A DNA stretch of 14,539 nt from Parcubacteria group bacterium (GCA_016211955.1 JACRHX010000040.1:1-14539); one strand, 5' to 3'. Positions 1 through 6,740 are shown, counted from the stretch's first letter. The notes: generated from the letters alone by a model not told the origin. Made by a program: numbers and translations.

Positions 1-68
1 ACGCACTTTTCATCCGTAGGGAAGTCCTTTTTTAAATCTCGTATTCCGTATTTATGTATTGTAGCCAT
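1..68 (-). CDS. Probable IS1595-family (ISXO2-like) transposase, 5' end only
   Basis: Only the first 22 codons are in the window; the gene continues beyond position 1. The protein begins MATIHKYGIRDLKKDFPTDE. An N-terminal 'FPTDEkC' segment is typical of IS1595/ISXO2 transposases, where it precedes a zinc ribbon and a DDE-type catalytic domain; those parts are not visible. The ATG at 66-68 is chosen because a consensus-like minus-strand promoter (76-104) ends just before it and AGGA lies 3 nt upstream. The sequence at 111-126, read on the minus strand (ggcacttttccatacc), could be the IS end, but the other end is outside the window. The family call rests on a short N-terminus, so confidence is moderate. 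Confidence 0.55.
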   Translation of the reverse strand, partial: MATIHKYGIRDLKKDFPTDEKC

Positions 69-75
69 ATATCCT

Positions 76-104
76 AGTCTAGCAAATGCTAGTTATGTTG
101 TCAA
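76..104 (-). promoter_or_regulatory. Promoter of the transposase, with a palindrome in the spacer
   Basis: On the minus strand, TTGACA (99-104) and TAGACT (76-81) are separated by 17 nt. A perfect 6-bp palindrome with a 2-nt centre (ctagca-aa-tgctag, 79-92) lies between the boxes and overlaps the -10, where a repressor could bind. The predicted transcript start is at or within a few bases of the ATG, implying little or no leader. Confidence 0.4.
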
Positions 105-125
105 GGGATAGGTATGGAAAAGTGC

Positions 126-164
126 CAATTCTGCTCAAGAGTGAAGCGATTGATTGCAGAATTG
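126..164. repeat. Short inverted repeat next to the putative IS end
   Basis: Perfect 9-bp arms, caattctgc (126-134) and gcagaattg (156-164), enclose a 21-nt loop. An overlapping alternative pairing is tgctcaa (132-138) with ttgagca (162-168). It directly abuts the sequence that could be the end of the insertion sequence. Confidence 0.5.
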
Positions 165-167
165 AGC

Positions 168-191
168 ATCCTGAGGCATCAGCCGAAGGAT
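168..191. repeat. Dispersed hairpin repeat, copy 1 (CTGAGGCATCAGCCGAAG core)
   Basis: A 24-bp imperfect palindrome around the core ctgaggcatcagccgaag. Outer stem atcct/aggat, inner stem ggc/gcc, loop atca. A second copy lies at 2195-2218 with a matching pair of base changes in the stem. Confidence 0.7.
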
Positions 192-204
192 CCTACGGAA
201 CCAA

Positions 205-315
205 GCGCTGTTCGGAAACATGGTATTCCCTGAGCAAAGTCGAAGGGTTTCCTTAAAGAAATGTAGGTCTTCGACAGGCTCAGGCACTAGTAATTATGAG
301 ATTATCGAACAGCGC
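205..315. repeat. Nested long inverted repeat upstream of the secreted-protein genes
   Basis: The outer arms are gcgctgttcg (205-214) and cgaacagcgc (306-315), a perfect 10 bp. Inside them, 228-245 (ccctgag...gtcgaag) pairs imperfectly with 269-284 (cttcgac...gctcagg). A further pairing joins ttcggaaac (from 211) to gtttccgaa (from about 344). The 'cctgag...gtcgaag' sequence is a widespread bacterial intergenic repeat type. With the flanking repeats this accounts for most of 120-352. I see no credible gene between 69 and 422; the short open frames there cross the repeats. Confidence 0.6.
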
Positions 316-422
316 CACAGAACCAAAGCAGGTGAGTTATATGGTTTCCGAAATGGGATTGCAAAAAACGTTTATGTGTGGTATTGTGTTTTTAGATCAT
401 AGACAAAGGAGAGTGAAGAGAA

Positions 423-1043
423 ATGAAGAGATTTTTTCTTGCTGTATTATTTCTTTTGATGGTTGGCGTACAGCCCGTATTCGCGCAGAGCGGGAATGGT
501 CTCATTGCGGGTGATTTCTTTGAGGATCTTTTTAATCCTCACAAACAGTGGCTTTTTGAGATATATAACAATACAGGATGTTCGATTGATATCTATCTTA
601 GGGGTGAATATCGGAAGACGTTAGAACCGGGCGAGTCGGTAGTATACAAGATTCGTGTATCTTCGGGATACTATATGTGTTTTACGGTAAATGCTCGTAT
701 GAATGGATACTATAGTACGCGTTCGTACGATTATACGGTTCGCTACACAGATACTTGTGGGCCAAGACCAGTTACATTTACGCGTTATGATTTTCCATCT
801 GAAGCAACGCAACGTACGCAAGAGGGTTTTGTGATTACGGTGGTAAACGCATCAACGAATTCTTTTGAAATATTCCGTGATGGCAAATCTCTCGGCACTG
901 TTCAGCCTGGCGAATTAAAGGCACTTCAGACTACGCAAGGCATTTTTCTTATTCGTTCATCGCAAGGAAGGTTTATTTCAATGGATGTACGTTCTCAATC
1001 CGTTCTCATTATCAAAGATTTTGACTTTCAAGAGGGGAGGTAA
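423..1043 (+). CDS. Secreted protein with two internal repeat units (paralog of the next gene)
   Basis: A 206-residue protein that I do not recognise as a named family. Residues 1-21 form a signal peptide (MKRF, then a hydrophobic run ending VFA) with likely cleavage before Q22-S-G. The mature part contains two similar beta-rich units. Unit 1 is about residues 44-122 and unit 2 about 136-203; both share the pattern 'hydrophobic-N-x-T/S...I-x-I-[YF]...G...L/V-x-PGE'. Unit 1 contains C53, C86 and C112, which could form disulfides outside the membrane. A good Shine-Dalgarno (aaaggag near 405-411) supports this start. The next gene begins 6 nt after the stop and encodes a paralog, so the two are probably co-transcribed. 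An extracellular or surface role is inference; the substrate or partner is unknown. Confidence 0.85.
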   Translation: MKRFFLAVLFLLMVGVQPVFAQSGNGLIAGDFFEDLFNPHKQWLFEIYNNTGCSIDIYLRGEYRKTLEPGESVVYKIRVSSGYYMCFTVNARMNGYYSTRSYDYTVRYTDTCGPRPVTFTRYDFPSEATQRTQEGFVITVVNASTNSFEIFRDGKSLGTVQPGELKALQTTQGIFLIRSSQGRFISMDVRSQSVLIIKDFDFQEGR

Positions 1044-1049
1044 GAAACA

Positions 1050-1637
1050 ATGAAAAGGACTATTGTTGGATTTCTGATTCTCTTTACGATGTGCATGGTT
1101 TCTGCGTACGCACAAAGTGGGGAGTACCAATATCGTAAAATTTCTTCGCTCGTAATTATAAACCATGTTGGACATGCTATTGGGCTGTATATAAATCACG
1201 AGTTTGTGGATTATGTATCACCTAGGGAGCGGTTTGTCTATAATTTTGCAGTTTTTCCGGGAGAGGTATTTCCTGCAGAAATTCACGCTACGCTTAATGA
1301 ACAATCCAGTGAGATATTTATGAGGGTAATACGATATAGTAAAAATCCAACATCTCTTGTGTTCACAAAAAAGAGTTTTGATAAAGAACGAACTTGGATA
1401 GATCCTCACAAAAAAGTGAGTGTCGTTATTGCGAATGAGACGGCACATTCACTAGAGATATTGTATGAAGGAAAACTTTTGGGAGTATGTGCATCGTCTG
1501 CGACAAAATCTTTTTCTGTCCTTCCTGGAATAATGCTGATTCGTTCGATACGTACCGACCATTCCAAGTTTATTGCACGCGAGATTACCTTTCCCTGTAC
1601 CTTCATCATCAAGGATTCCGATTTCTGGATTCCTTAA
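1050..1637 (+). CDS. Secreted protein with two internal repeat units (second paralog)
   Basis: A 195-residue protein with a signal peptide in the same register as its neighbour: both have A21 followed by QSG. Two units follow. The first, about residues 30-107, contains 'LVIINHVGHAIGLYI' and ends LVFTKKSF. The second, about 119-193, contains 'VVIANETAHSLEILYEGKLLG' split over its first strands and ends IIKDSDF, as the first protein ends IIKDFDF. The ribosome binding site (ggggagg) overlaps the end of the upstream gene, which suggests translational coupling. Divergence from the first copy is high, so the duplication is old. No catalytic motif is evident; a binding or structural role on the cell surface is inference. 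A terminator follows at 1685-1713. Confidence 0.85.
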   Translation: MKRTIVGFLILFTMCMVSAYAQSGEYQYRKISSLVIINHVGHAIGLYINHEFVDYVSPRERFVYNFAVFPGEVFPAEIHATLNEQSSEIFMRVIRYSKNPTSLVFTKKSFDKERTWIDPHKKVSVVIANETAHSLEILYEGKLLGVCASSATKSFSVLPGIMLIRSIRTDHSKFIAREITFPCTFIIKDSDFWIP

Positions 1638-1684
1638 TAACTATTGAAATTCGATTTCCATAGTTAGAAACGCAGAAAAATAAA

Positions 1685-1713
1685 GCCGCCTTATTGGGCG
1701 GTGTTTTGTTTTT
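1685..1713 (+). terminator. Rho-independent terminator after the secreted-protein pair
   Basis: The stem ccgcc (1686-1690) pairs with ggcgg (1697-1701) around a 6-nt loop and is followed by a T-rich run (tgttttgttttt). It ends at the stop codon of the convergent minus-strand gene. Confidence 0.75.
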
Positions 1714-2065
1714 ATGGTTTCCAGTTGCGATTGCTATAGATTTCTGGAAAATCTTTTTTTATTCGTTTATGAAAGAAATATGGAACAAAGGTACAAGAGA
1801 ACATTCCAAAAAGTAGATAAGCTGACATAATATTAGGGCTAGAGTGGGTGAGTATAACAATAGCAAATACGGGGAAGAGCATTATTATCCATAGCAAGAA
1901 TATTTTATTTTCGAGCTCTCGCATTATTTTAACACTATATTTTTGTGTTTGTATCATAGTATTAATATTCACTCCGAAGTCAGAACATGAACCACAAAAG
2001 GAACAGAAATTTGAATTTTCGATGACATTATTCCAATTTCTGCATTTATGGCAGAATGCTTGCAA
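1712..2065 (-). CDS. Small zinc-ribbon membrane protein
   Basis: With the TTG start at 2063-2065 the protein is 117 residues. I prefer that start because AAAAGGAG lies 9 nt upstream and because zinc-ribbon proteins of this type usually begin just before the first CxxC. The frame is open to another TTG at 2114-2116, giving 134 residues with a weak context. Near the N-terminus is CHKC, then about 12 residues, then CSFCGSC, a likely Zn ribbon. Two hydrophobic segments follow (about residues 55-73 and 79-98), then a basic tail (FFHKRIKK). It is probably an integral membrane protein with a cytoplasmic zinc ribbon. No function is assigned. An open frame on the opposite strand (1848-2201) is considered a shadow. 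Confidence 0.7.
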   Translation of the reverse strand: MQAFCHKCRNWNNVIENSNFCSFCGSCSDFGVNINTMIQTQKYSVKIMRELENKIFLLWIIMLFPVFAIVILTHSSPNIMSAYLLFGMFSCTFVPYFFHKRIKKDFPEIYSNRNWKP

Positions 2066-2194
2066 GGCGATGCTCTCCTTTTCTATTTTTGATGAGCCAG
2101 ATAAATTTAAGCACAAAAATATATTAGTGTCAATTATCGCTCACTGGTTTTTTTCTTGGTATTCTTTAACTGGATATAATATTTTTTTATTGTC

Positions 2195-2218
2195 ATTCTG
2201 AGGCATCAGCCGAAGAAT
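2195..2218. repeat. Dispersed hairpin repeat, copy 2 (CTGAGGCATCAGCCGAAG core)
   Basis: The same 24-bp palindrome as at 168-191, but the outer stem reads attct/agaat instead of atcct/aggat: a T-A pair replaces a C-G pair on both arms. It lies between the zinc-ribbon gene and tsaE and is followed by 'ctcccg'. The 'gtcattctgag...gaagaatct' context is a common intergenic repeat style in diverse bacteria. Confidence 0.7.
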
Positions 2219-2261
2219 CTCCCGATTTCAGGATAATCAGTTAATTCATTAACATCATCAT

Positions 2262-2774
2262 ATGATACAACCGACTAATATCAAGAAGTCCGACTTCCAA
2301 CCGACTACCAAGCGTCAATATTTGGGAAGTCGGACTTCTCACACACAAAGTGATAGTGAGACGAGACAGATCGCCGAAGAATTCGCGCGCGAGCTTTTGA
2401 GTGAAACGAACGCTTGCCACGTGGTGAGTTTAGAGGGTGAACTTGGGGCGGGAAAGACAACATTTATGCAAGGGGTGGGAAGAGGGTTGGGAATTAGGCA
2501 GCAGATGACGAGCCCGACGTTTATTATTTTTTGTGTCTTTGATTTGAAGAAGTGTGCCTATAAACGTCTCTATCATTTTGATTGCTATCGTTTAAAATCA
2601 TATGAAGATCTAAGGGCACTAGAGTTTGAAGATATTATTGCTGATCCAAAAAATTTAGTGATCATCGAATGGGGGGATATGATTAAGGAGCATTTACCGA
2701 AGAACACGATCCAGATTACCTTCGAGGTTGTATCGCGAGATACACGTAGTATCAAAATTGTATCTGGTATCTAG
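2262..2774 (+). CDS. tsaE: tRNA threonylcarbamoyladenosine biosynthesis ATPase TsaE
   Basis: TsaE is the ATPase that works with TsaB and TsaD to form t6A at position 37 of ANN-decoding tRNAs in the cytoplasm. Visible motifs are the Walker A GELGAGKT (residues 59-66), SPTFIIF (84-90), HFDCYRL (105-111) and IIEWGD (134-139), all in the family order. The protein is 170 residues, slightly longer than usual, because residues 1-30 are extra. Most of this extension (about residues 8-26) is encoded by a palindromic repeat (2284-2339). The ATG at 2262 has no clear Shine-Dalgarno; a TTG at 2322 would remove most of the extension. The last residues and the stop codon fall in another repeat (2760-2844). 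TsaB and TsaD are not in the window. Confidence 0.92.
   Translation: MIQPTNIKKSDFQPTTKRQYLGSRTSHTQSDSETRQIAEEFARELLSETNACHVVSLEGELGAGKTTFMQGVGRGLGIRQQMTSPTFIIFCVFDLKKCAYKRLYHFDCYRLKSYEDLRALEFEDIIADPKNLVIIEWGDMIKEHLPKNTIQITFEVVSRDTRSIKIVSGI
2284..2339. repeat. Palindromic element inside the 5' end of tsaE
   Basis: Perfect 15-bp arms agaagtccgacttcc (2284-2298) and ggaagtcggacttct (2325-2339) enclose a 26-nt loop. The whole element is translated in frame as the non-conserved N-terminal extension of TsaE. Confidence 0.8.
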
Positions 2775-2844
2775 TATTGTGTATCTGGTATCTATCCGCC
2801 CCTGGCGGATTTATACTAAATACAAGATACTATATACAAAATAC
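2760..2844. repeat. Long imperfect inverted repeat of GTATCTGGTATC-type units, copy 1
   Basis: The left arm (2760-2793) and right arm (2811-2844) are complementary at 25 of 34 positions by my count. They surround a perfect 7-bp palindrome, atccgcc-cct-ggcggat (2794-2810). The arms are built from short 'gtatctggtat / atacaaaata' units. The same kind of structure occurs at 9105-9203. The tsaE stop codon lies in the left arm and polA starts 6 nt after the right arm. Confidence 0.75.
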
Positions 2845-2850
2845 ACGCAC

Positions 2851-5403
2851 ATGAAGACCTTAATTCTTATTGACGCTAATGCACTCATTCATCGGGCGTT
2901 TTATGCATTACCTCCAATGACAGGAAGGGATGGAAGCCCTACGAATGCGCTCTATGGTCTTTCAAGTATTCTTTTGAAAATCACACGTGAGATGCAGCCG
3001 GATTATATTGTGGCCGCATTTGATCTCCCTGTCCCCACCTTTAGGCATAAAGAATTTGAGGCGTATAAGGCACAACGTAAAAAGGCGTCCCCCGAACTTG
3101 TCGCGCAGCTGAAGAGCGCGCCAAAAGTATTCGAGGCATTTGGTATTAGAACGTTAAGCCAGGAGGGGTATGAAGCAGATGATGTACTCGCATCTCTTGT
3201 AGAACAATTTGGTGGCGAGGCAGGACTTAAGGTGATTATTATTACGGGTGATCTTGATACATTGCAACTCGTGAAGGGAGATAAGGTGACCGTTTCTACG
3301 ATGAAAAAGGGAATTGGTGAAATTGTTGTCTACGATGAAAAGGAGGTGCGCGCGCGCTTTGGTCTCTCGCCCGATCAGCTCCCAGATTATAAGGGTCTCA
3401 AAGGAGATCCTTCGGATAATATTCCTGGAGTTCCGGGCATTGGAGACAAGACGGCAATTAAATTGCTTCAGGAGTTTCATGATTTGGAGAATTTGTATGA
3501 AGCAATAGAAAAAGATAAAACAGCCGTTGAATTAAAAACGTATACAAAACTTATTGAGAACAAGGATCAGGCGTTTTTTAGTAAATATCTTGCTGTGGTA
3601 CGTAGAGATCTTGAGCTTGGTGTTACACTGCTCGATCTCACTTTTTCGTTTGATGAGGAGAAGTTACGAAGTTTTTTTGAGGGGTATCATTTTCGAAGTC
3701 TTGTGGCTCGACTTATGAATAATGAAGAAGTTTCACAAAACAGAGAGGAGGAAAAACATACGGCGAGTTCTGTCGAGGTGGAAATAAAATGTGAGACCCT
3801 TTGGGCAACATCGCAAAAAGAAGTCTTTTTCTTTTTGGAAGATGATGGTTTGCGTGTTGTGGGCAAGGAGGGGTACTGCGTTCCCGATGAATTACAATTA
3901 AAGCTGATAGGGCAGGCATGTGAAAAAAGCGCGGAAATAATCGGGCACAACAACAAAGAAATTATTAAGTGGTATACACGCCACAATGACTTATTGCCAC
4001 ACATTGGTTTCGATACGATGATTGCTGCATGGCTTCTTGATCCCGAGAGGAGGGACTATGGCCTCGAGGGGGTCATGGAGCGAGCACTGAAGAAAGAGTT
4101 TGAGATGAAGTCTCTTTTTGCGCTTTATGAATGGCAACAGCAGAAGCTAAAACACTACGAACTCGATCAGGTTTTTTATACTATCGAAATGCCTCTCATT
4201 CCTATTCTCGCAGAAATGGAGACACGTGGCATTCGTCTTGATAAAGATCGACTTGTAGAACTGAGAGAAAAAGTAGATGGGGAAATTAGAGATCTTGAGC
4301 AGAATATTTTTAAAGTAAGTGAGTCGTCGTTTAATATAAGTTCTCCAAAGCAGTTGAGCGAGGTGTTGTTTACGCTTTTGAAACTACCTACCAAAGGGAT
4401 ACGAAAAACTCCTGGGGGGGCACTCTCCACAGACGCTTCTGAACTTACAAAAATTAAAGACACGCATCCCGTCATTAATTTGGTTTTACGTTATCGAGAA
4501 CTTACAAAACTAAAGACCACCTATATCGACGCGCTTCCTAAGCTTGTTGATGGCGCCACGGGGCGTCTACACACAACGTTTAACCAAACAGGAACAGGTA
4601 CGGGACGGCTCTCCTCGTCCGAACCAAATTTACAGAATATTCCAGCACAGGGAGAGGAGGCACATCTTTTGCGGAGTGCCTTTGTGCCTATTCCAGGATA
4701 CACCTTCCTTGCATGTGATTATTCTCAACTCGAGCTTCGTATTGTTGCAGCATTGTCAGAAGATAAGAAAATGATGGAGGCCTTTTTGGGCGGTAAGGAT
4801 ATTCATGCTATCACTGCTGCGGAGGTAAACCATATAGCGCTTCATGAGGTGACACCAGAGCTACGACGCCATGCGAAGACGTTAAATTTCGGTATGGTCT
4901 ATGGGATGGGTGTGCGTGCCTTTGCGGAGAGTTCCGGTCTTACTCCCACAGAGGCAAAACGTTTTATTAAAGAGTATTTTGAGAATTTTGAGGGAATTAA
5001 AAAATATCAGGATTCGATTATTTTATTTGCAAAGAAACATGGGTATGTAAAAACAGAAACAGGAAGAAGGCGCTATCTTCCTGATATCACCTCGGGGAAT
5101 CCAAAGTTTCAGTCGCAAGCACAGCGTGCCGCAATCAACATGCCGACCCAAGGGTTAGCCGCAGACATTATGAAGCTCGCGATGATTAAGGCGGCTCAGT
5201 GGATTAAGGAAAACGGATATGAAGATTCGGTGCGTTTACTTCTCAGTATTCACGACGAAATGGTGTTTGAGGTGAAAGACGATATGATTCAAAAAGTAGC
5301 GCCAGAGATTAAACGTATTATGGAAAACGCATTTACCCTTTCTGTGCCAGTAATTGTAGATGTAAAAACAGGAAAAAACTGGGGCGACATGAAACGACTA
5401 TGA
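2851..5403 (+). CDS. polA: DNA polymerase I
   Basis: An 850-residue family A polymerase that fills gaps and removes RNA primers in replication and repair. Residues ~1-290 form the 5' nuclease domain: LIDAN at the start, GYEADD, TGDLDTLQLV and the helix-hairpin-helix GDPSDNIPGVPGIGDKTA. Residues ~310-430 look like the 3'-5' exonuclease fold, but the catalytic acidic motifs are degenerate: no DxE near VFFFLEDD, and HNNKEIIKW where HN..YD would be expected. The polymerase domain has motif A DYSQLELRI (D623), motif B R672-K676-F680-YG and motif C HDE (801-803). The frame is open upstream to 2728, but that part is repeat-encoded; the ATG at 2851 starts the conserved domain. There is no Shine-Dalgarno. 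The stop overlaps the next gene (ATGA). Confidence 0.97.
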   Translation: MKTLILIDANALIHRAFYALPPMTGRDGSPTNALYGLSSILLKITREMQPDYIVAAFDLPVPTFRHKEFEAYKAQRKKASPELVAQLKSAPKVFEAFGIRTLSQEGYEADDVLASLVEQFGGEAGLKVIIITGDLDTLQLVKGDKVTVSTMKKGIGEIVVYDEKEVRARFGLSPDQLPDYKGLKGDPSDNIPGVPGIGDKTAIKLLQEFHDLENLYEAIEKDKTAVELKTYTKLIENKDQAFFSKYLAVVRRDLELGVTLLDLTFSFDEEKLRSFFEGYHFRSLVARLMNNEEVSQNREEEKHTASSVEVEIKCETLWATSQKEVFFFLEDDGLRVVGKEGYCVPDELQLKLIGQACEKSAEIIGHNNKEIIKWYTRHNDLLPHIGFDTMIAAWLLDPERRDYGLEGVMERALKKEFEMKSLFALYEWQQQKLKHYELDQVFYTIEMPLIPILAEMETRGIRLDKDRLVELREKVDGEIRDLEQNIFKVSESSFNISSPKQLSEVLFTLLKLPTKGIRKTPGGALSTDASELTKIKDTHPVINLVLRYRELTKLKTTYIDALPKLVDGATGRLHTTFNQTGTGTGRLSSSEPNLQNIPAQGEEAHLLRSAFVPIPGYTFLACDYSQLELRIVAALSEDKKMMEAFLGGKDIHAITAAEVNHIALHEVTPELRRHAKTLNFGMVYGMGVRAFAESSGLTPTEAKRFIKEYFENFEGIKKYQDSIILFAKKHGYVKTETGRRRYLPDITSGNPKFQSQAQRAAINMPTQGLAADIMKLAMIKAAQWIKENGYEDSVRLLLSIHDEMVFEVKDDMIQKVAPEIKRIMENAFTLSVPVIVDVKTGKNWGDMKRL

Positions 5404-6335
5404 TAATTTTACTTTATGGTTTTGATCGGCGTCGATTGATGCAGAAGAAAAAGGAAATTTCTGACGTATACATAGCACGTAATGCGCAGGCGCTTGATTT
5501 TAAGAAGTTTGATCTCTCACGTAAGGAGGATTTTTCTTTGCTCGAGGATTTTATAAAAACACAATCCATGTTTACGAGCAAGAAACTTGCTCAGGTGGAT
5601 TATTGTTTTGCGCGCGAAAAAGAGCTTCTTGGGTTGATTCGGCTTATGTCTGTTACAACCGATACTACGCGTACGTTTCTCCTCTCGCACCATGGGGACA
5701 TCCCCAAGGGTGTTCTTGCTGACTATCTCAAAGAAGATAGTCATGCAAAAACACAACACTTTCCATTAAGCACAAAGGCGCAGGTGTCTGCGCTTTTGCG
5801 TGATCGGTTGGGTAAGTTGGGTATTACTCTAGAGGTAAGATTGGCCGATCTTTTTATTGGTTATTACGGAAATGATACTGATAAGCTCGAGAAGGCTTTG
5901 GAGCGTCTTATTCTTTGGAAACAGGCAAACAATGACACCCATGTGACCGAGGCCGACCTTACTTATTTTATTCCAGAAACCGAGGAGAGCATTTTTGCGT
6001 GCGCAGAAGCATTTTTAAGAAAAGATATCGCGGAGCTCCACAGAATTATTGGCGCCACTGCGTATACAAAACAACACGCGGGGGAGTTATTGCGCGTCTT
6101 GGATTACGAACTAAAACAACTCCTTGTGATACTTGGTGGAGATAAGCAAAAGATGCAGACGTTAGCTTTTTGGATAAGGAGAAAACTAGAAGGTATTGCC
6201 CGTACATTTTCGAAGGAGGAGCTTACGGTGTGGTATACAAAAATAGCCTCGCTGGATGCGAGACTAAAAAGAAGCGAAGTTTCCGAGAGTGAGGTGATAG
6301 AAGAACTTCTTTATACGCCCTTGTTACTTGCTTAA
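5400..6335 (+). CDS. holA: DNA polymerase III delta subunit-like protein (clamp loader)
   Basis: A 311-residue protein starting inside the polA stop codon (ATGA overlap), so it is translationally coupled to polA. Its layout matches HolA, the subunit that opens the beta sliding clamp. It has an N-terminal 'ILLYGFD' strand, a poorly conserved AAA+-like region, and 'YYGNDTDKLEKALERLILW' (in HolA, the '..GGDLR.L.NELEKL' segment). The C-terminal helical collar includes 'ELLRVLDYELKQLLVIL' and ends 'LDARLKRSEV...EELLYTPLLL', like the D..lK motif before the last helix. HolA proteins diverge strongly in sequence, so the call rests on pattern and context rather than on a decisive catalytic motif. Its stop codon overlaps that of the convergent rpsT. 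Confidence 0.72.
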   Translation: MIILLYGFDRRRLMQKKKEISDVYIARNAQALDFKKFDLSRKEDFSLLEDFIKTQSMFTSKKLAQVDYCFAREKELLGLIRLMSVTTDTTRTFLLSHHGDIPKGVLADYLKEDSHAKTQHFPLSTKAQVSALLRDRLGKLGITLEVRLADLFIGYYGNDTDKLEKALERLILWKQANNDTHVTEADLTYFIPETEESIFACAEAFLRKDIAELHRIIGATAYTKQHAGELLRVLDYELKQLLVILGGDKQKMQTLAFWIRRKLEGIARTFSKEELTVWYTKIASLDARLKRSEVSESEVIEELLYTPLLLA

Positions 6336-6580
6336 ACCTTTGCCTTTTTTGCAAGACGGGATTTAATTCGTGCTGCTTTGTTTTTATGGATGACTCCGCT
6401 TTTTGCCGCTTTGTCGATGGACTTGTAAGCAAGCGAGAGTGATCCAACTTTTTCTCCTTTATCTTTTGTTTGCGCTAGCTTTTTAATAGCCACCTTCATA
6501 GCAACTTTTTTTGTAATGTTTTTTGCACGCCTCGTAAGACTTTGGCGAAGCGCCTTTTGTGCAGATGTTGTATTTGGCAT
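6332..6580 (-). CDS. rpsT: 30S ribosomal protein S20
   Basis: An 82-residue, very lysine-rich helical protein starting MPNTTSAQKALRQSLTRRAK, typical of S20, which binds 16S rRNA early in 30S assembly. The family's N-terminal 'S..K..RQ...R...N' helix and a C-terminal 'IHKNKAARIKSRLAKKAK' are both present. The length is normal. The ATG (6578-6580) has no Shine-Dalgarno. The sequence right before it is one arm of a long inverted repeat whose other arm is at the inferred 5' end of the transcript (6582-6700). The stop overlaps the holA stop and no terminator is visible between them. Confidence 0.95.
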   Translation of the reverse strand: MPNTTSAQKALRQSLTRRAKNITKKVAMKVAIKKLAQTKDKGEKVGSLSLAYKSIDKAAKSGVIHKNKAARIKSRLAKKAKV

Positions 6581-6581
6581 A

Positions 6582-6700
6582 TCCGGTAGTGAAAACTCGA
6601 TAGTTAATTTATAAATTTATCCTTTATGCATTTATTTCCGGAGACAGAAGTTCATTGCATTTCGATTATCCTCTAAAGCAATCGAGTTTCTACTACCGGA
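6582..6700 (-). promoter_or_regulatory. Candidate structured rpsT leader (long-range inverted repeat)
   Basis: As RNA from the minus strand, the 5' arm (6700 to 6682) pairs with the 3' arm (6600 to 6582) over 19 positions: 17 Watson-Crick pairs, one G-U and one mismatch. The 3' arm ends one base before the rpsT ATG. The 81-nt loop carries two purine-rich ribosome-binding-like sites (agagga, aaagga) and a possible inner stem attgc/gcaat. S20 is known to autoregulate its translation in E. coli, so an autogenous control element is plausible here; this is inference. Confidence 0.6.
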
Positions 6701-6709
6701 CATAGTGGT

Positions 6710-6715
6710 ATTATA
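6710..6715 (-). promoter_or_regulatory. Probable -10 box for rpsT
   Basis: A perfect TATAAT on the minus strand puts the transcript start near 6703, just before the first arm of the leader hairpin. The -35 is weak: TTTACT lies about 20 nt upstream, longer than ideal. The -35 region touches the end of the 6741-6843 repeat. Confidence 0.45.
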
Positions 6716-6740
6716 GTAGATGGTTTTTCGATAAAAGTAA

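Noticed and set aside
220..514. Two short plus-strand open frames before the first secreted protein
   Set aside because: They are composed of the nested inverted repeats, and the second overlaps the signal peptide of the real gene in another frame.
1848..2201. 117-codon plus-strand open frame opposite the zinc-ribbon gene
   Set aside because: It has no Shine-Dalgarno and no recognisable domain. The minus-strand frame has a CxxC zinc ribbon, two membrane segments and a ribosome binding site.
2728..2850. Upstream extension of polA by 41 codons
   Set aside because: The extension is encoded by the repeat arms and overlaps tsaE. The conserved 5' nuclease domain starts exactly at the ATG at 2851.
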